Shown one piece after another: positions 54,318 through 62,910 of a stretch of 64,000 nt of DNA. Position 1 is the stretch's first letter, and every line of letters begins with the position of its first letter. The translations under genes were made by a program, and so were the position numbers. The DNA is from Phycisphaerales bacterium (GTDB lineage Bacteria; Planctomycetota; Phycisphaerae; Phycisphaerales; UBA1924): NCBI GenBank assembly GCA_029260495.1, contig JAJDDD010000020.1:248001-312000 (forward strand), given 5' to 3'. The notes under the pieces were generated by a model. It had not been told where the DNA came from, made no database searches, and saw only the letters and a list, made by a program, of their open reading frames with translations.

Positions 54318-56072
54318 TTAGTCGACGGAACGCCCGTCGAACGCCTCGGGGATAATCTCCCGCGCCTGCTCTCGCAGAAACGCGGTCACTTGCCGCTCTG
54401 AGTCGAACGACCCGACTCGCCTCGCCAGCCGCTCACACTGCGGTACATCGACGCTCCGGACGATCCGCTTGATCGCCGGTATCGAAGATGGCGTCACAGA
54501 TAGGCTACGCAGCCCCAGCCCGATGAGCAACATCGTGAACTCAGGCTCCCCCGCCGCCTCACCGCACACCGAAACTTCGATCTTGTGCTTTCGCGCCGTC
54601 CGCACCACATCCTTAATCAGCCGATTGATCGCAGGATGGGCCGCCGAAAACAGGCTCGCCACTCGCTCATTCGTCCGGTCCACCGCCAAGGTGAACTGCA
54701 CCAGATCATTCGTCCCGATCGAGAAAAAATCCACATCCCGGGCAAAAGTCGAAGCCATCACCGCCGCTGCAGGCGTCTCCACCATGATCCCCACCGGAAG
54801 ATTTCGATCAAATGCCACCCCATCCTCTTCCAAATCCTCTTTCACGTCCGTCAGCAGCATCTTCGCCTGCCGAAGCTCCAGCGCGTCCGTCACCAAAGGA
54901 AACATCACCCGCAACGGCCCCAGCGCCGACGCACGCAAAATCGCGCGAAGCTGACGCTTGAACATCGGAATATTCTGCAAACAATACCGAATGCTCCTGC
55001 ACCCCAACGCCGGATTCCGCTCGGGCGCCTCCGCCCGCTCCTGCGTCTGCTTGTCCGATCCAAGATCAAACGTGCGCACTGTCATGGGCTTACCGCCAAG
55101 ATTCTCGATCGCCCGCCCATACGCCTCAAACTGCTGTTCTTCGGAAGGCTCTTTTTCCTGCGTCAGATACACAAACTCCGTCCGAAACAGCCCAACCCCA
55201 TCCCCCCCGTATCGAACCACCGACGCCGCCTCCTCAGGAAACTCAATATTCCCAAGCAGCGATATCCGCACGCCATCGCTCGTCTCCGCTGGACGATCCA
55301 CATCCTCCGAAAGCGAAGCCCGAAACACCCGCATTCGCTCGTTGTATGTCCGATGCTGCTCCAGCGTTTCAGCGTCAGGATTCACAATGACAATCCCCCG
55401 ATCGCCATCCACAATCACCGCCGCCCCGTCCTGCGCGCTCCCTGAAAGATCGCCCAACCCAACCACCGCAGGAATCCCGATCGCCCGCGCCATAATCGCC
55501 GTATGGCTCGTCCGCCCACCCGCGTCCGTCGCAAACCCAATCACCTTGTTCCGGTCAAACGAAGCCGTCTGCGTCGGCGTCAGATCAGGCGCCACCACGA
55601 TCGCCTTCTCATGCATCTCACGCAGTGCGCTCATGTGCTCGCCAATCAACTGGCGCAACACCCGCCGATCCAAATCCCAAACATCATCCACCTTCGTCTT
55701 GAAAGCGTCATCCATCCCCGACAGCATCGAAGCCAGCCTGCGAAACTCCGTCGAAACAGCATATTCCGCCGTCACTCGCTCCGATTCAATCATGTCGTGG
55801 ATCGGCTGGATCACCGTCGGATCGCGCAGCATCCCAAGATGAAACGCAAACACCTTCGCCGGCTCCACCCCAAGCGATTCCTCCGCCCTCTCCCGCGTCG
55901 CCTCAAGCTCCGCGATCGAATCCGCAAGCGCTTTTCTCAGCCGCGCATGCTCGCGCTCTACGTGCGCAGCCCGCACCGTCCGCCGCGGTATCCGCCGACG
56001 CTCATCATCAAGCGTGAAGATCGATCCGATCACCACACCCGACGAAACCGGGATGCCCTTAAAGACTTCCAT
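54318..56072 (-). CDS. ptsI: PEP-protein phosphotransferase (PTS enzyme I)
   Basis: ATG 56072 gives MEVFKGIPVSSGVVIGSIFT and 584 residues, the usual EI length (~575); a GTG at 56087 is possible. Domains: helical HPr-binding region, the phospho-His loop GGRTSHTAIMARAIGIPAVV, and the PEP-binding TIM barrel with GGDGVGLFRTEFVYL, RTFDLGSDK, NPALGCRSIR, IMVETPAA and VDFFSIGTNDLVQFTLAVDR. It starts the PTS phosphate chain, passing it to HPr and EIIA(Ntr), both encoded at 18-19 kb. It has no GAF sensor domain, so it is EI and not the proteobacterial EI(Ntr). It diverges from rho. Confidence 0.95.
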   Translation of the reverse strand: MEVFKGIPVSSGVVIGSIFTLDDERRRIPRRTVRAAHVEREHARLRKALADSIAELEATRERAEESLGVEPAKVFAFHLGMLRDPTVIQPIHDMIESERVTAEYAVSTEFRRLASMLSGMDDAFKTKVDDVWDLDRRVLRQLIGEHMSALREMHEKAIVVAPDLTPTQTASFDRNKVIGFATDAGGRTSHTAIMARAIGIPAVVGLGDLSGSAQDGAAVIVDGDRGIVIVNPDAETLEQHRTYNERMRVFRASLSEDVDRPAETSDGVRISLLGNIEFPEEAASVVRYGGDGVGLFRTEFVYLTQEKEPSEEQQFEAYGRAIENLGGKPMTVRTFDLGSDKQTQERAEAPERNPALGCRSIRYCLQNIPMFKRQLRAILRASALGPLRVMFPLVTDALELRQAKMLLTDVKEDLEEDGVAFDRNLPVGIMVETPAAAVMASTFARDVDFFSIGTNDLVQFTLAVDRTNERVASLFSAAHPAINRLIKDVVRTARKHKIEVSVCGEAAGEPEFTMLLIGLGLRSLSVTPSSIPAIKRIVRSVDVPQCERLARRVGSFDSERQVTAFLREQAREIIPEAFDGRSVD

Positions 56073-56487
56073 GCCATGAATGAACACAAGCGAAACACAC
56101 CTGCGTCCGAAAAACCAAGACGACCTTTATTCAAAGTGGGGCGATCAACCCTCCCTCGTCGCCCCAGCTTCTCCATGCTACCGCGCAAAGACGCCCTTCG
56201 CCCCCCATCGCCCCTCCAAACAACAACACGTCGAAACCTCGCCCTCGATCTGCCGATAGACTCCACGGAAGACCCCCGCCCCCTTCACGGCGAATAGCGG
56301 GTGTCAAAAATGTGGGGCTGAGCCAGCGCCACGTCAGCATTCAAGACTCGCTGACGAACCCGCGCTTGACTTCACCCCGTTGCGCTGCTCCAATCTAAAT
56401 GTACGAGGCGGACGTGTGCTCACGGGCTGAGAAAGACCCAGCGGGCCCCGAAGCGTCCCCTAGGAAACTATTGAAAAAACGAACCAC
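56073..56487. other. Intergenic region between ptsI and rho
   Basis: 415 bp separates the divergent genes, with no supportable gene. It contains the candidate rho promoter (56366-56394) and a leader of about 85 nt with a small GGG-CTGAGAAAGA-CCC hairpin near 56424-56439. Rho genes are often controlled by termination in the leader, but nothing here proves it. Confidence 0.35.
56366..56394 (+). promoter_or_regulatory. Candidate sigma-70-type promoter of rho
   Basis: TTGACT (56366-56371), 17-bp spacer, TCCAAT (56389-56394). The -35 is good and the -10 is poor (4 of 6). The predicted leader is ~85 nt. Confidence 0.4.
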
Positions 56488-57675
56488 ATGATGACCGTCA
56501 CAGGCATTCTCGAGTGGCCTGAGCGCGCTGAAGGACGAATCCGACAGTTCGCCAATGGCTTGGTGCTCAACGAAAACGACCCCTTCGTCCCACTGGCGCT
56601 CGGGCAGCAATATCGCCTCCGCAACGGACAGGAGCTCACCGTCGAGGTCGTCGAGCGACGCCCACGTCGCCGCAGACGCAGGCGCGGTGGCCCCAACAAC
56701 AGCCCAAACAACGGCGCCGCAAGCAATGGCGCCGCCAGCGACGCTCGCCCTGTTGTCGATTCCATCGTCACCATCGACGGCCTCGATCCCGCCGAATACG
56801 CCGACCGCCTCCCCTTCGAAGACCTCACCGTCATCGACCCCCAACCCCGACTCACACTCGAACACCCCGGCTGCGCCCCCTCCTGCCGCCTCATCGACCT
56901 CTTCTGCCCCATCGGCAAAGGCCAGCGCGCCCTCATCGTCTCACCACCCAAAGCAGGCAAAACCACACTCCTGCACAACATCGCCGTCGGCCTCAAAGCC
57001 AACTACCCCGATCTCACCGTCATCGCTCTCCTCATCGACGAACGCCCCGAAGAGGTCACCGACTTCCGCCGCAACACACCCTGCCAGGTCATCGCCTCCA
57101 GCAACGACCAATCCGTCGAAGAGCACATCAAGCTCTGCGTCATCACCCTTGACCGCGCCCGCCGCATGGTCGAAGCCGGCAAGGATGTCGTCATCCTCCT
57201 CGACTCCCTCACCCGTGTCGGCAGAGCCTTCAACAACTCCCGCAAGCACGCCAACTCCGGACGCACACTCTCCGGCGGCCTCGACTCAAAAGCCCTTACC
57301 ATCCCCAAGCAACTCTTCGGCGCCGCTCGCAACACTGAAGAAGCCGGCTCACTCACCGTCATCGCCACCTGCCTCGTCGACACCGGCAGCCAGGGCGATC
57401 AAGTCATCTTCGAAGAGTTCAAAGGCACCGGCAACATGGAGCTCATCCTCGATCGCAAGATCTCCGAGCAGCGCCTCTTCCCCGCCATCAACCTCGCCGC
57501 ATCAGGCACACGCAAGGACGACCTCCTCCTCTCACCCCAAACCGAGCAAACCATCACCGCTCTGCGCCGACGCCTGCTCAACATGCCCCCGCCACAGCAG
57601 ATCGAACAACTCCTCGCCGCCATGCAGCGCTTCAAAACCAACGACGAAATGGTCGGCGCCGTCGCCGGCGGCTGA
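56488..57675 (+). CDS. rho: Transcription termination factor Rho, short form
   Basis: The 395-residue protein is a hexameric RNA translocase that ends transcription. The ATPase core is normal: Walker [31 protein letters not shown], Walker [19 protein letters not shown]-loop [32 protein letters not shown] and [16 protein letters not shown]. It lacks the N-terminal Rho_N helix bundle and starts almost directly with the OB fold. There the RNA-binding GFGFLR motif appears as AEGRIR (residues ~13-18), and an Arg-rich insert ([10 protein letters not shown]) follows at ~58-67. The primary RNA site is thus altered. ATG 56488 or 56491 could start it; there is no strong ribosome binding site. Confidence 0.93.
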   Translation: MMTVTGILEWPERAEGRIRQFANGLVLNENDPFVPLALGQQYRLRNGQELTVEVVERRPRRRRRRRGGPNNSPNNGAASNGAASDARPVVDSIVTIDGLDPAEYADRLPFEDLTVIDPQPRLTLEHPGCAPSCRLIDLFCPIGKGQRALIVSPPKAGKTTLLHNIAVGLKANYPDLTVIALLIDERPEEVTDFRRNTPCQVIASSNDQSVEEHIKLCVITLDRARRMVEAGKDVVILLDSLTRVGRAFNNSRKHANSGRTLSGGLDSKALTIPKQLFGAARNTEEAGSLTVIATCLVDTGSQGDQVIFEEFKGTGNMELILDRKISEQRLFPAINLAASGTRKDDLLLSPQTEQTITALRRRLLNMPPPQQIEQLLAAMQRFKTNDEMVGAVAGG

Positions 57676-57679
57676 GCGT

Positions 57680-57708
57680 TTCGCGTGAAAGCGCTGCGCT
57701 TACGCGAA
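57680..57708 (+). terminator. Hairpin just after rho, possible transcript end
   Basis: A 7-bp outer stem TTCGCGT/ACGCGAA and a 5-bp inner stem AAGCG/CGCTT, with a CTG loop, begins 5 bp after the rho stop. No T run follows directly, so it may protect the 3' end rather than terminate. Confidence 0.35.
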
Positions 57709-57768
57709 CAAAGAACAGGCCCGCCGCCACAGCCTGCCTTCTTTTATAAGTAATACACAAGTAAAATC

Positions 57769-57797
57769 TTGACTGGCCCAGCGTTCCGGCCTGTAAT
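57769..57797 (+). promoter_or_regulatory. Strong sigma-70-type promoter of the dockerin beta-propeller gene
   Basis: TTGACT (57769-57774), exactly 17 bp, then TGTAAT (57792-57797). The usual start point would be within a few bases of the ATG at 57806, so the mRNA may have almost no leader; no Shine-Dalgarno sequence is present. Confidence 0.55.
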
Positions 57798-57805
57798 TGA
57801 CTGTC

Positions 57806-58975
57806 ATGAATCTCCGCCACCTCCAAACAGCAGCAGGCCTCTGTTGCGCTGTGCTCGGGGTTCAAACCAGCTCAGCTCAGTTGGCGACAGGCGACATTCT
57901 CGTCGCGGATTTGGGCGGCGCTGTTGGCAATCCGCTTTCCAAGGTCGTCCTCATCGACCCCGTCACCGGCGCCCAGACCATTCTCTCCTCAGGAGGGTTG
58001 CTCGCGTCACCGACAGGCATCGCCGTTGACTGCGACGGATCGATTCTCGTCGGCGACATTGATTTCAACTCCAATGATGAGAGTCGTCTGATTCGCATCG
58101 ACCCGGAGACTGGACAACAGACGATTGTTTCTACCGGCCAGCTTCTCTCATCGCCGCTCGTCGTCTCAGACATCACGCTTTCCAGGTGCGGCACGGTGCT
58201 CTTCGCGATGAAGAACCGCGATCTCACCACCGGCGCCGTCATCGAAGTGGATGCTCACACAGGCGCCCAACGTTTGATTGCTAGTCTGGAAGGAGTCGGC
58301 GCCGGTGAAGATCTCGTCGTCGACCGGAATGGGACTCTGTTCATGACCGTATTTAGCGTAGATGAGTCGGGGAACATCCTCGATGGCGTTGGCAAGGTCA
58401 TTGCCATTGATCTCGCGACGGGAGAGCACAGCCTGATCACCTCAGGCAATTTGCTCTTTTCGGCGGACGCTGTCGCCCTCCGGAAAAATGGTGAGCTTCT
58501 CGTGGCAGACTTTCTTTATGGCGGTCTTATTGGGGTGAACACCGAAGACGGCCGCCAGTTTCAGCGTACGTCGCCGCTCATGCTGCCTCCATCCCCTTCG
58601 TTCTCTCGTGATATCGCGATGGAACAATCAGGCGCTGCGATCGTTATTCAGAACTTCTTTCAAACGGACCAACAGGGAACAACCTTTCACTCTGAAGTGC
58701 TTCGTGTGGAAAGCTTCTCTCCGAATGCAGTAGCGACCGTTCTCTCCAATAATGGCGCTCTTGGCTTCACCGCGGCAGTCACAGTGGTTGACCTCTGCGT
58801 CGCGGACCTCAACGGCGACGGCGCTGTGAGTAACGTCGACCTGGGCGTCCTCCTCGGCTCATGGGGCCCGTGCCAGGCGCCTCCGTCCGAGTGCGGCGCA
58901 GAACTGACGAAAGATGGCGCCGTCAACAGCGCCGACCTCGCTGCTCTGCTGGGCGCTTGGGGCGCGTGCCAGTAA
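57806..58975 (+). CDS. Secreted beta-propeller (NHL/SMP-30-like) protein with dockerin tail
   Basis: ATG 57806 gives 389 residues starting with a signal peptide (LQTAAGLCCAVLGVQTSSA). The body repeats units such as ILVADLGG, VLIDPVTGAQTILSSGG, GIAVDCDGSILVGD, RIDPETGQQTIVSTGQ and AIDLATGEHSLITSGNLL, spaced ~45-50 residues apart: blades of an NHL/SMP-30-type propeller. The C-terminus holds a full calcium loop DLNGDGAVSNVDLGVLLGSW and a degenerate second one (ELTKDGAVNSADLAALLGAW), with the linker GPCQAPPSEC. The start lacks a ribosome binding site but sits right behind a good promoter. Ligand unknown. Confidence 0.8.
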   Translation: MNLRHLQTAAGLCCAVLGVQTSSAQLATGDILVADLGGAVGNPLSKVVLIDPVTGAQTILSSGGLLASPTGIAVDCDGSILVGDIDFNSNDESRLIRIDPETGQQTIVSTGQLLSSPLVVSDITLSRCGTVLFAMKNRDLTTGAVIEVDAHTGAQRLIASLEGVGAGEDLVVDRNGTLFMTVFSVDESGNILDGVGKVIAIDLATGEHSLITSGNLLFSADAVALRKNGELLVADFLYGGLIGVNTEDGRQFQRTSPLMLPPSPSFSRDIAMEQSGAAIVIQNFFQTDQQGTTFHSEVLRVESFSPNAVATVLSNNGALGFTAAVTVVDLCVADLNGDGAVSNVDLGVLLGSWGPCQAPPSECGAELTKDGAVNSADLAALLGAWGACQ

Positions 58976-59038
58976 AGCTATTGCGTGTGTGTGATTGCAA
59001 GCGACGAATTGCGCGGCGCGCATGAGCCGCACGAACTC

Positions 59039-59695
59039 TCAATGAAACATCGCCACCGTCGCGTCATGCCCTTCCGGGATGTAGTCCTGTCGAAACGCCA
59101 CGCGAGGCGTGCGTGACAGCGCCCACTCAATCACGCGCAACGTGTCCAGCCGCTGCGCCGGGCCCCGATCCGTTGGCGCCTCCTTCTTCCGATGCCGATC
59201 TGAAAGAAAGTTAAACACAACCGCCTCGCTGCACGCCTCAAACGCCCGCCCCAGCACGCGCAGCGCCCCATCCGTATCCAGTGTGTTGAGTGATCCCGAA
59301 AACACAATCACATCCGCAGGCTTTTTCGTAAACCGCATAAACGCGCGCTCGTCCGCCACAAAATCCGCTGCGTAAAACTCCGATTTCGGTATCGCCAGCT
59401 CCCCCGCAGACCGCGCCATCTCCTCCACACCCTCAAGACCAACATACCGCCCATACGCAATCCCCTGCGCAGTCATAAACCGCGCAAAGTCCCCCTGCCC
59501 CGCCCCCGCATCAAGAACAACCTGCCCAACAAACGGCGCCATCTCACACATCACACGAAACCGCGCCTCTTGCCATTTCCTGCTGTTCCAAAGCGTCGCC
59601 TCAAACGAAGGCCCAAACCGCTCCACCGCCTCCCGATATGGCTCCAGATAAGGCGAACTCGCCGGCAGCTTCGGCTCATCCCGCTCCTTGCTCAT
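59039..59695 (-). CDS. Class I SAM-dependent methyltransferase
   Basis: The 218-residue protein has the SAM-binding motif I QVVLDAGAGQGDFARFM (residues ~58-74), motif II-like YVGLEGVEEM, an acidic residue in FYAADFVADE and motif IV-like ADVIVFSGSLNTLD. The substrate is not identifiable. Its ATG overlaps the ribBA stop by 4 bp (ATGA), so it is translationally coupled to ribBA. The pairing may be functional or just economical. Confidence 0.82.
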   Translation of the reverse strand: MSKERDEPKLPASSPYLEPYREAVERFGPSFEATLWNSRKWQEARFRVMCEMAPFVGQVVLDAGAGQGDFARFMTAQGIAYGRYVGLEGVEEMARSAGELAIPKSEFYAADFVADERAFMRFTKKPADVIVFSGSLNTLDTDGALRVLGRAFEACSEAVVFNFLSDRHRKKEAPTDRGPAQRLDTLRVIEWALSRTPRVAFRQDYIPEGHDATVAMFH

Positions 59696-60915
59696 CGCGC
59701 CCCGCCCGATCCACCCGCCTCCACCGGCACATGCTCAACAATCTCAAGCCCAAACGCCTCCAGCCCCGGCAAATCCTTCGGATGGTTCGATATCAAACGC
59801 AGCTTGCGCAACCCCAGCTCCCGCAAAATCTGCCCCCCAATCCCATACTCGCGCAAAGGCATCGGCGCCGCCTTCGCCCCAATCCCATCAGGCGCCGTCA
59901 GGTCAGGCGCCTCACTCTCAACGCGCGCGCTACGCCGAATCGCCGTCAACCGCTGCGATAGCTGATCCCCAACCCCCTCCGGCCTCAAATACACAATCGC
60001 CCCCGCCCCCTCACGCTGAATCATCTCCATCGAACGCAAAAGCACACTCCCCGTCGTCAGTTCGCCGTTCCCCGCGCGCTCGTGAAATATATCCCCCAAT
60101 AAACTCCGCCGATGCATGCGCACAAGCGTCGCCCCCTCCCGCACCCGCACACCACCGCGATCATCAAGCGCTCCAACCCCCCCCACAGTCAGCGCCAAAT
60201 GAGGCTGCGGATCCACCACACTGTCAAACGCAATCAAATTAAACTCACCCGCCTCCGTCGAGATCACCTCCCCACACTCAGGCGTCCCCCGCTTCACCAA
60301 CAACTGCTCCGCCAGCCGATGCTCAATAACCTGCGCCACCGAAAAAATCTTCAACTTGTGCTCCGCCGCGATCCGCTCAAGATCAGGCATCCGCGCCATC
60401 TCACCATCCTCGCGCATGATCTCAATAATCACCGCGCTCGGATGCAGCCCCGCAAGCCGGCATAAATCAACCGACCCCTCCGTCTGCCCCATGCGCACAA
60501 GCACCCCGCCATCACGCGAGCGCAGCGGATTAATATGCCCCGGCCGCACAAAATCATCAGGCGTCGACCCGGGATCAATCGCAAGCTGAATCGACTTCGC
60601 TCGATCAAGCGCTGACACACCCGTCCCCACACCATGCGCCGGCGAACCATCAATCGAAACTGTAAAAGGCGTCCCCCGCAAACTCGTATTCATCGCCGCC
60701 TGCGGATGCAGCGCCAGCCGATCACAATCCGCCTCCGTCAACGACAAACACATATACCCCCGCGCTGCAGACAACATGAAGTTAATCGCCTCCGGCGTCA
60801 CCTTCTCCGCCGCAAGCACAAGATCGCCTTCGTTCTCACGATCTTCATCGTCAACGAGAATCACCATCCGCCCCGCGCGAAGTTCATCCAAAATGTCAGC
60901 GATCGGCGACAGCAT
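59692..60915 (-). CDS. ribBA: RibBA-type riboflavin protein: intact DHBP synthase, degenerate GTP cyclohydrolase II half
   Basis: ATG 60915 gives MLSPIADILDEL and 407 residues. The N-terminal RibB part (residues 1-200) is intact: VDDEDRENEGDLVLAAEKVT, DGSPAHGVGTGVSALDRAKS, RPGHINPLRSRDGGVLVRMG and ESAVIIEIM-like HPSAVIIEIMREDGEMARM. It makes 3,4-dihydroxy-2-butanone 4-phosphate. The C-terminal half aligns with RibA but the zinc block SECLTGD...RCDC is replaced by HRRSLLGDIFHERAGN: all three zinc Cys are gone. The final block YGIGGQILRELGLRKLRLIS is kept. So it is a RibBX-like protein, and a separate GTP cyclohydrolase II is needed. Confidence 0.9.
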   Translation of the reverse strand: MLSPIADILDELRAGRMVILVDDEDRENEGDLVLAAEKVTPEAINFMLSAARGYMCLSLTEADCDRLALHPQAAMNTSLRGTPFTVSIDGSPAHGVGTGVSALDRAKSIQLAIDPGSTPDDFVRPGHINPLRSRDGGVLVRMGQTEGSVDLCRLAGLHPSAVIIEIMREDGEMARMPDLERIAAEHKLKIFSVAQVIEHRLAEQLLVKRGTPECGEVISTEAGEFNLIAFDSVVDPQPHLALTVGGVGALDDRGGVRVREGATLVRMHRRSLLGDIFHERAGNGELTTGSVLLRSMEMIQREGAGAIVYLRPEGVGDQLSQRLTAIRRSARVESEAPDLTAPDGIGAKAAPMPLREYGIGGQILRELGLRKLRLISNHPKDLPGLEAFGLEIVEHVPVEAGGSGGAR

Positions 60916-61059
60916 CAATGCCCCGATACTACGCCATCCTGCGCTCCCCAGCACGCGCCCCGTCGCCAAACGCCCAAACCCTGCGCCGCCCCCGCCTCAC
61001 ACCGGTATCCTCAACATATTCACCCCGTCGCCACGTCATTTTCAAGGAGCGAGCGCGCC

Positions 61060-62883
61060 ATGAACAAATCTATTTTCCTCACACTCATCCTCGCCGCGCT
61101 CACACTCCTCGCGCTCTCACCCCAGTCGCTCGCCAACTCCGTCACCGCGCCGACACCCACTGACACCCGTTTGCTCAAGCTGCTCCAGCAAGACCTCGAC
61201 GCACGCCGCGCCTACAACCCCGTCGAAGCCTCAATCGCTGGCGACCGCCGCTTCGACCACCTCCTCCCCGATCGCAGCCCCGAATCAATCAACAACTACC
61301 TCGCCGGCGTCCGCGCCCGCCTCGCCCAGGTCCGTTCAATCAAACGTGACCACCTCTCCCCAGCCAACCGCGTCAACGCCGACCTCCTCGAATACGAACT
61401 CTCCCGCGCCCTCTCTTCCGCAAACTTCCACCCCGAACACACTCCCATTTCCCAGCAGTCCGGCCCCCACATCAACCTCCCCCAACTCACCGAACAACTC
61501 AGCTTCACCACACCCCAGCACTACGAAGACTATCTCGCCCGCCTCGCCGCCGTCGCGCCTTACATCGACCGCGCCATCGCCAACATGCGCGCCGGCCTCG
61601 AAGCAGGACGCACGCCCCCCGCCGTCGTCATGCGCGATGTCGTCAACCAAACCTCCGCACTCCTCACCATGCACGCCGCCGACCCCAAAACCCATCCCAT
61701 GTATTCCCCCTTCCTCACTCCCAACGTCGACCCCAAGCAAAAAGACCGCGCCGCCCAAACCATCCGCGCCGCCATCACCCCCGCCTTCACAAATCTCCGC
61801 GATTTCCTCCGCGATGAATACGTCCCAAACTGCCGCAAAACCATCGCCGCCAGCGACGGCCCCGACGGCCTCCCCTACTACGAAGACCGCGCCCAAAGCT
61901 ACACCACCACCAAACTCACACCGCAACAAATCCACTCCATCGGCCTCACCGAAGTCGCCCGCATCCGCAGCGAAATGATGCAAACCATCGCCCGCTCAGA
62001 CTTCCCCAACAAAGATTCCCTCAAAGGTGATGAACTCTTCAAAGCATTCATCCACTACCTCCGCACCGACCCCCGATTCTACCACCAAACACCAGAAGAA
62101 CTCCTCACCGGCTACCGCGACATCTGCAAACGCATGGACGCCGAGCTCCCCAAACTCTTCGGCAAACTCCCCCGCCTCCCATACGGCGTCCGCGAAATGC
62201 CCTCCTTCATCGCCCGCTCCGCCCCCACCGCCTACTACTACCCCGGCTCAATCAAAAACGGCGTCTCCGGAACATTCATCGCCAACACACACCGCCTCGA
62301 CATGCGCCCCAAATATGAAATGATCCCCCTCGCCCTCCACGAAGCAATGCCCGGCCATCACCTCCAAATCGCACTCGCCCAGGAGCTCGAAGAAGAAGGC
62401 CTCCCCGAATGGCGCACCGAGCTCGGCTACACCGCATTCGTCGAAGGCTGGGGGCTCTACTCCGAACGCCTCGGCCTCGAAGTCGGCGGCCCGCCCGGCG
62501 GACGCGGCTTCTACCAAAACCCCTACGACGACTTCGGCAGACTCTCCTACGAAATGTGGCGCGCCATGCGCCTCGTCGTCGACACCGGCATGCACGCCCT
62601 CGGCTGGTCACGCCAACAAGCAATCGACTACATGCTCGAAAACAGCGCCCTCTCAGAAGCAAACATCATCAGCGAAGTCGACCGCTACATCGCCTGGCCC
62701 GGCCAGGCACTCGGCTACAAAATCGGCGAACTCAAAATCCGAGAACTCCGCGCCCACGCCGAACAACAACTCGCCGACAAATTCAACATCCGCGCCTTCC
62801 ACGACACACTCCTCGCCGCCGGCGCCGTGCCCCTGCCAATCCTCGAAACACGGATTGATGAGTGGATTGAAGAAACGAAGTGA
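61060..62883 (+). CDS. Secreted DUF885 family zinc-peptidase-like protein
   Basis: ATG 61060 follows AAGGAG; the open frame upstream belongs to the antisense of ribBA. The 607-residue product has a signal peptide (FLTLILAALTLLALSPQSLA) and the DUF885 fold throughout. The metal motif HEAMPGHHLQ is near residue 425, with ELGYTAFVEGWGLYSERLGL providing the downstream Glu, and YMLENSALSEANIISEVDRY and YIAWPGQALGYKIGELKI close by. The family is distantly related to M2/M3-type metallopeptidases; a peptidase role is likely but substrates are unknown. It diverges from ribBA. Confidence 0.87.
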   Translation: MNKSIFLTLILAALTLLALSPQSLANSVTAPTPTDTRLLKLLQQDLDARRAYNPVEASIAGDRRFDHLLPDRSPESINNYLAGVRARLAQVRSIKRDHLSPANRVNADLLEYELSRALSSANFHPEHTPISQQSGPHINLPQLTEQLSFTTPQHYEDYLARLAAVAPYIDRAIANMRAGLEAGRTPPAVVMRDVVNQTSALLTMHAADPKTHPMYSPFLTPNVDPKQKDRAAQTIRAAITPAFTNLRDFLRDEYVPNCRKTIAASDGPDGLPYYEDRAQSYTTTKLTPQQIHSIGLTEVARIRSEMMQTIARSDFPNKDSLKGDELFKAFIHYLRTDPRFYHQTPEELLTGYRDICKRMDAELPKLFGKLPRLPYGVREMPSFIARSAPTAYYYPGSIKNGVSGTFIANTHRLDMRPKYEMIPLALHEAMPGHHLQIALAQELEEEGLPEWRTELGYTAFVEGWGLYSERLGLEVGGPPGGRGFYQNPYDDFGRLSYEMWRAMRLVVDTGMHALGWSRQQAIDYMLENSALSEANIISEVDRYIAWPGQALGYKIGELKIRELRAHAEQQLADKFNIRAFHDTLLAAGAVPLPILETRIDEWIEETK

Positions 62884-62910
62884 CGATTACCGAAGTGTGA
62901 CAGACGTACA

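Noticed and set aside
56421-56460. CTGAGA within a GGG...CCC hairpin in the rho leader, recalling the TPP riboswitch
   Set aside because: The second conserved arm of the TPP element (ACCTGATCTGG and the CCAGCG context) is absent and rho is not a thiamine gene.
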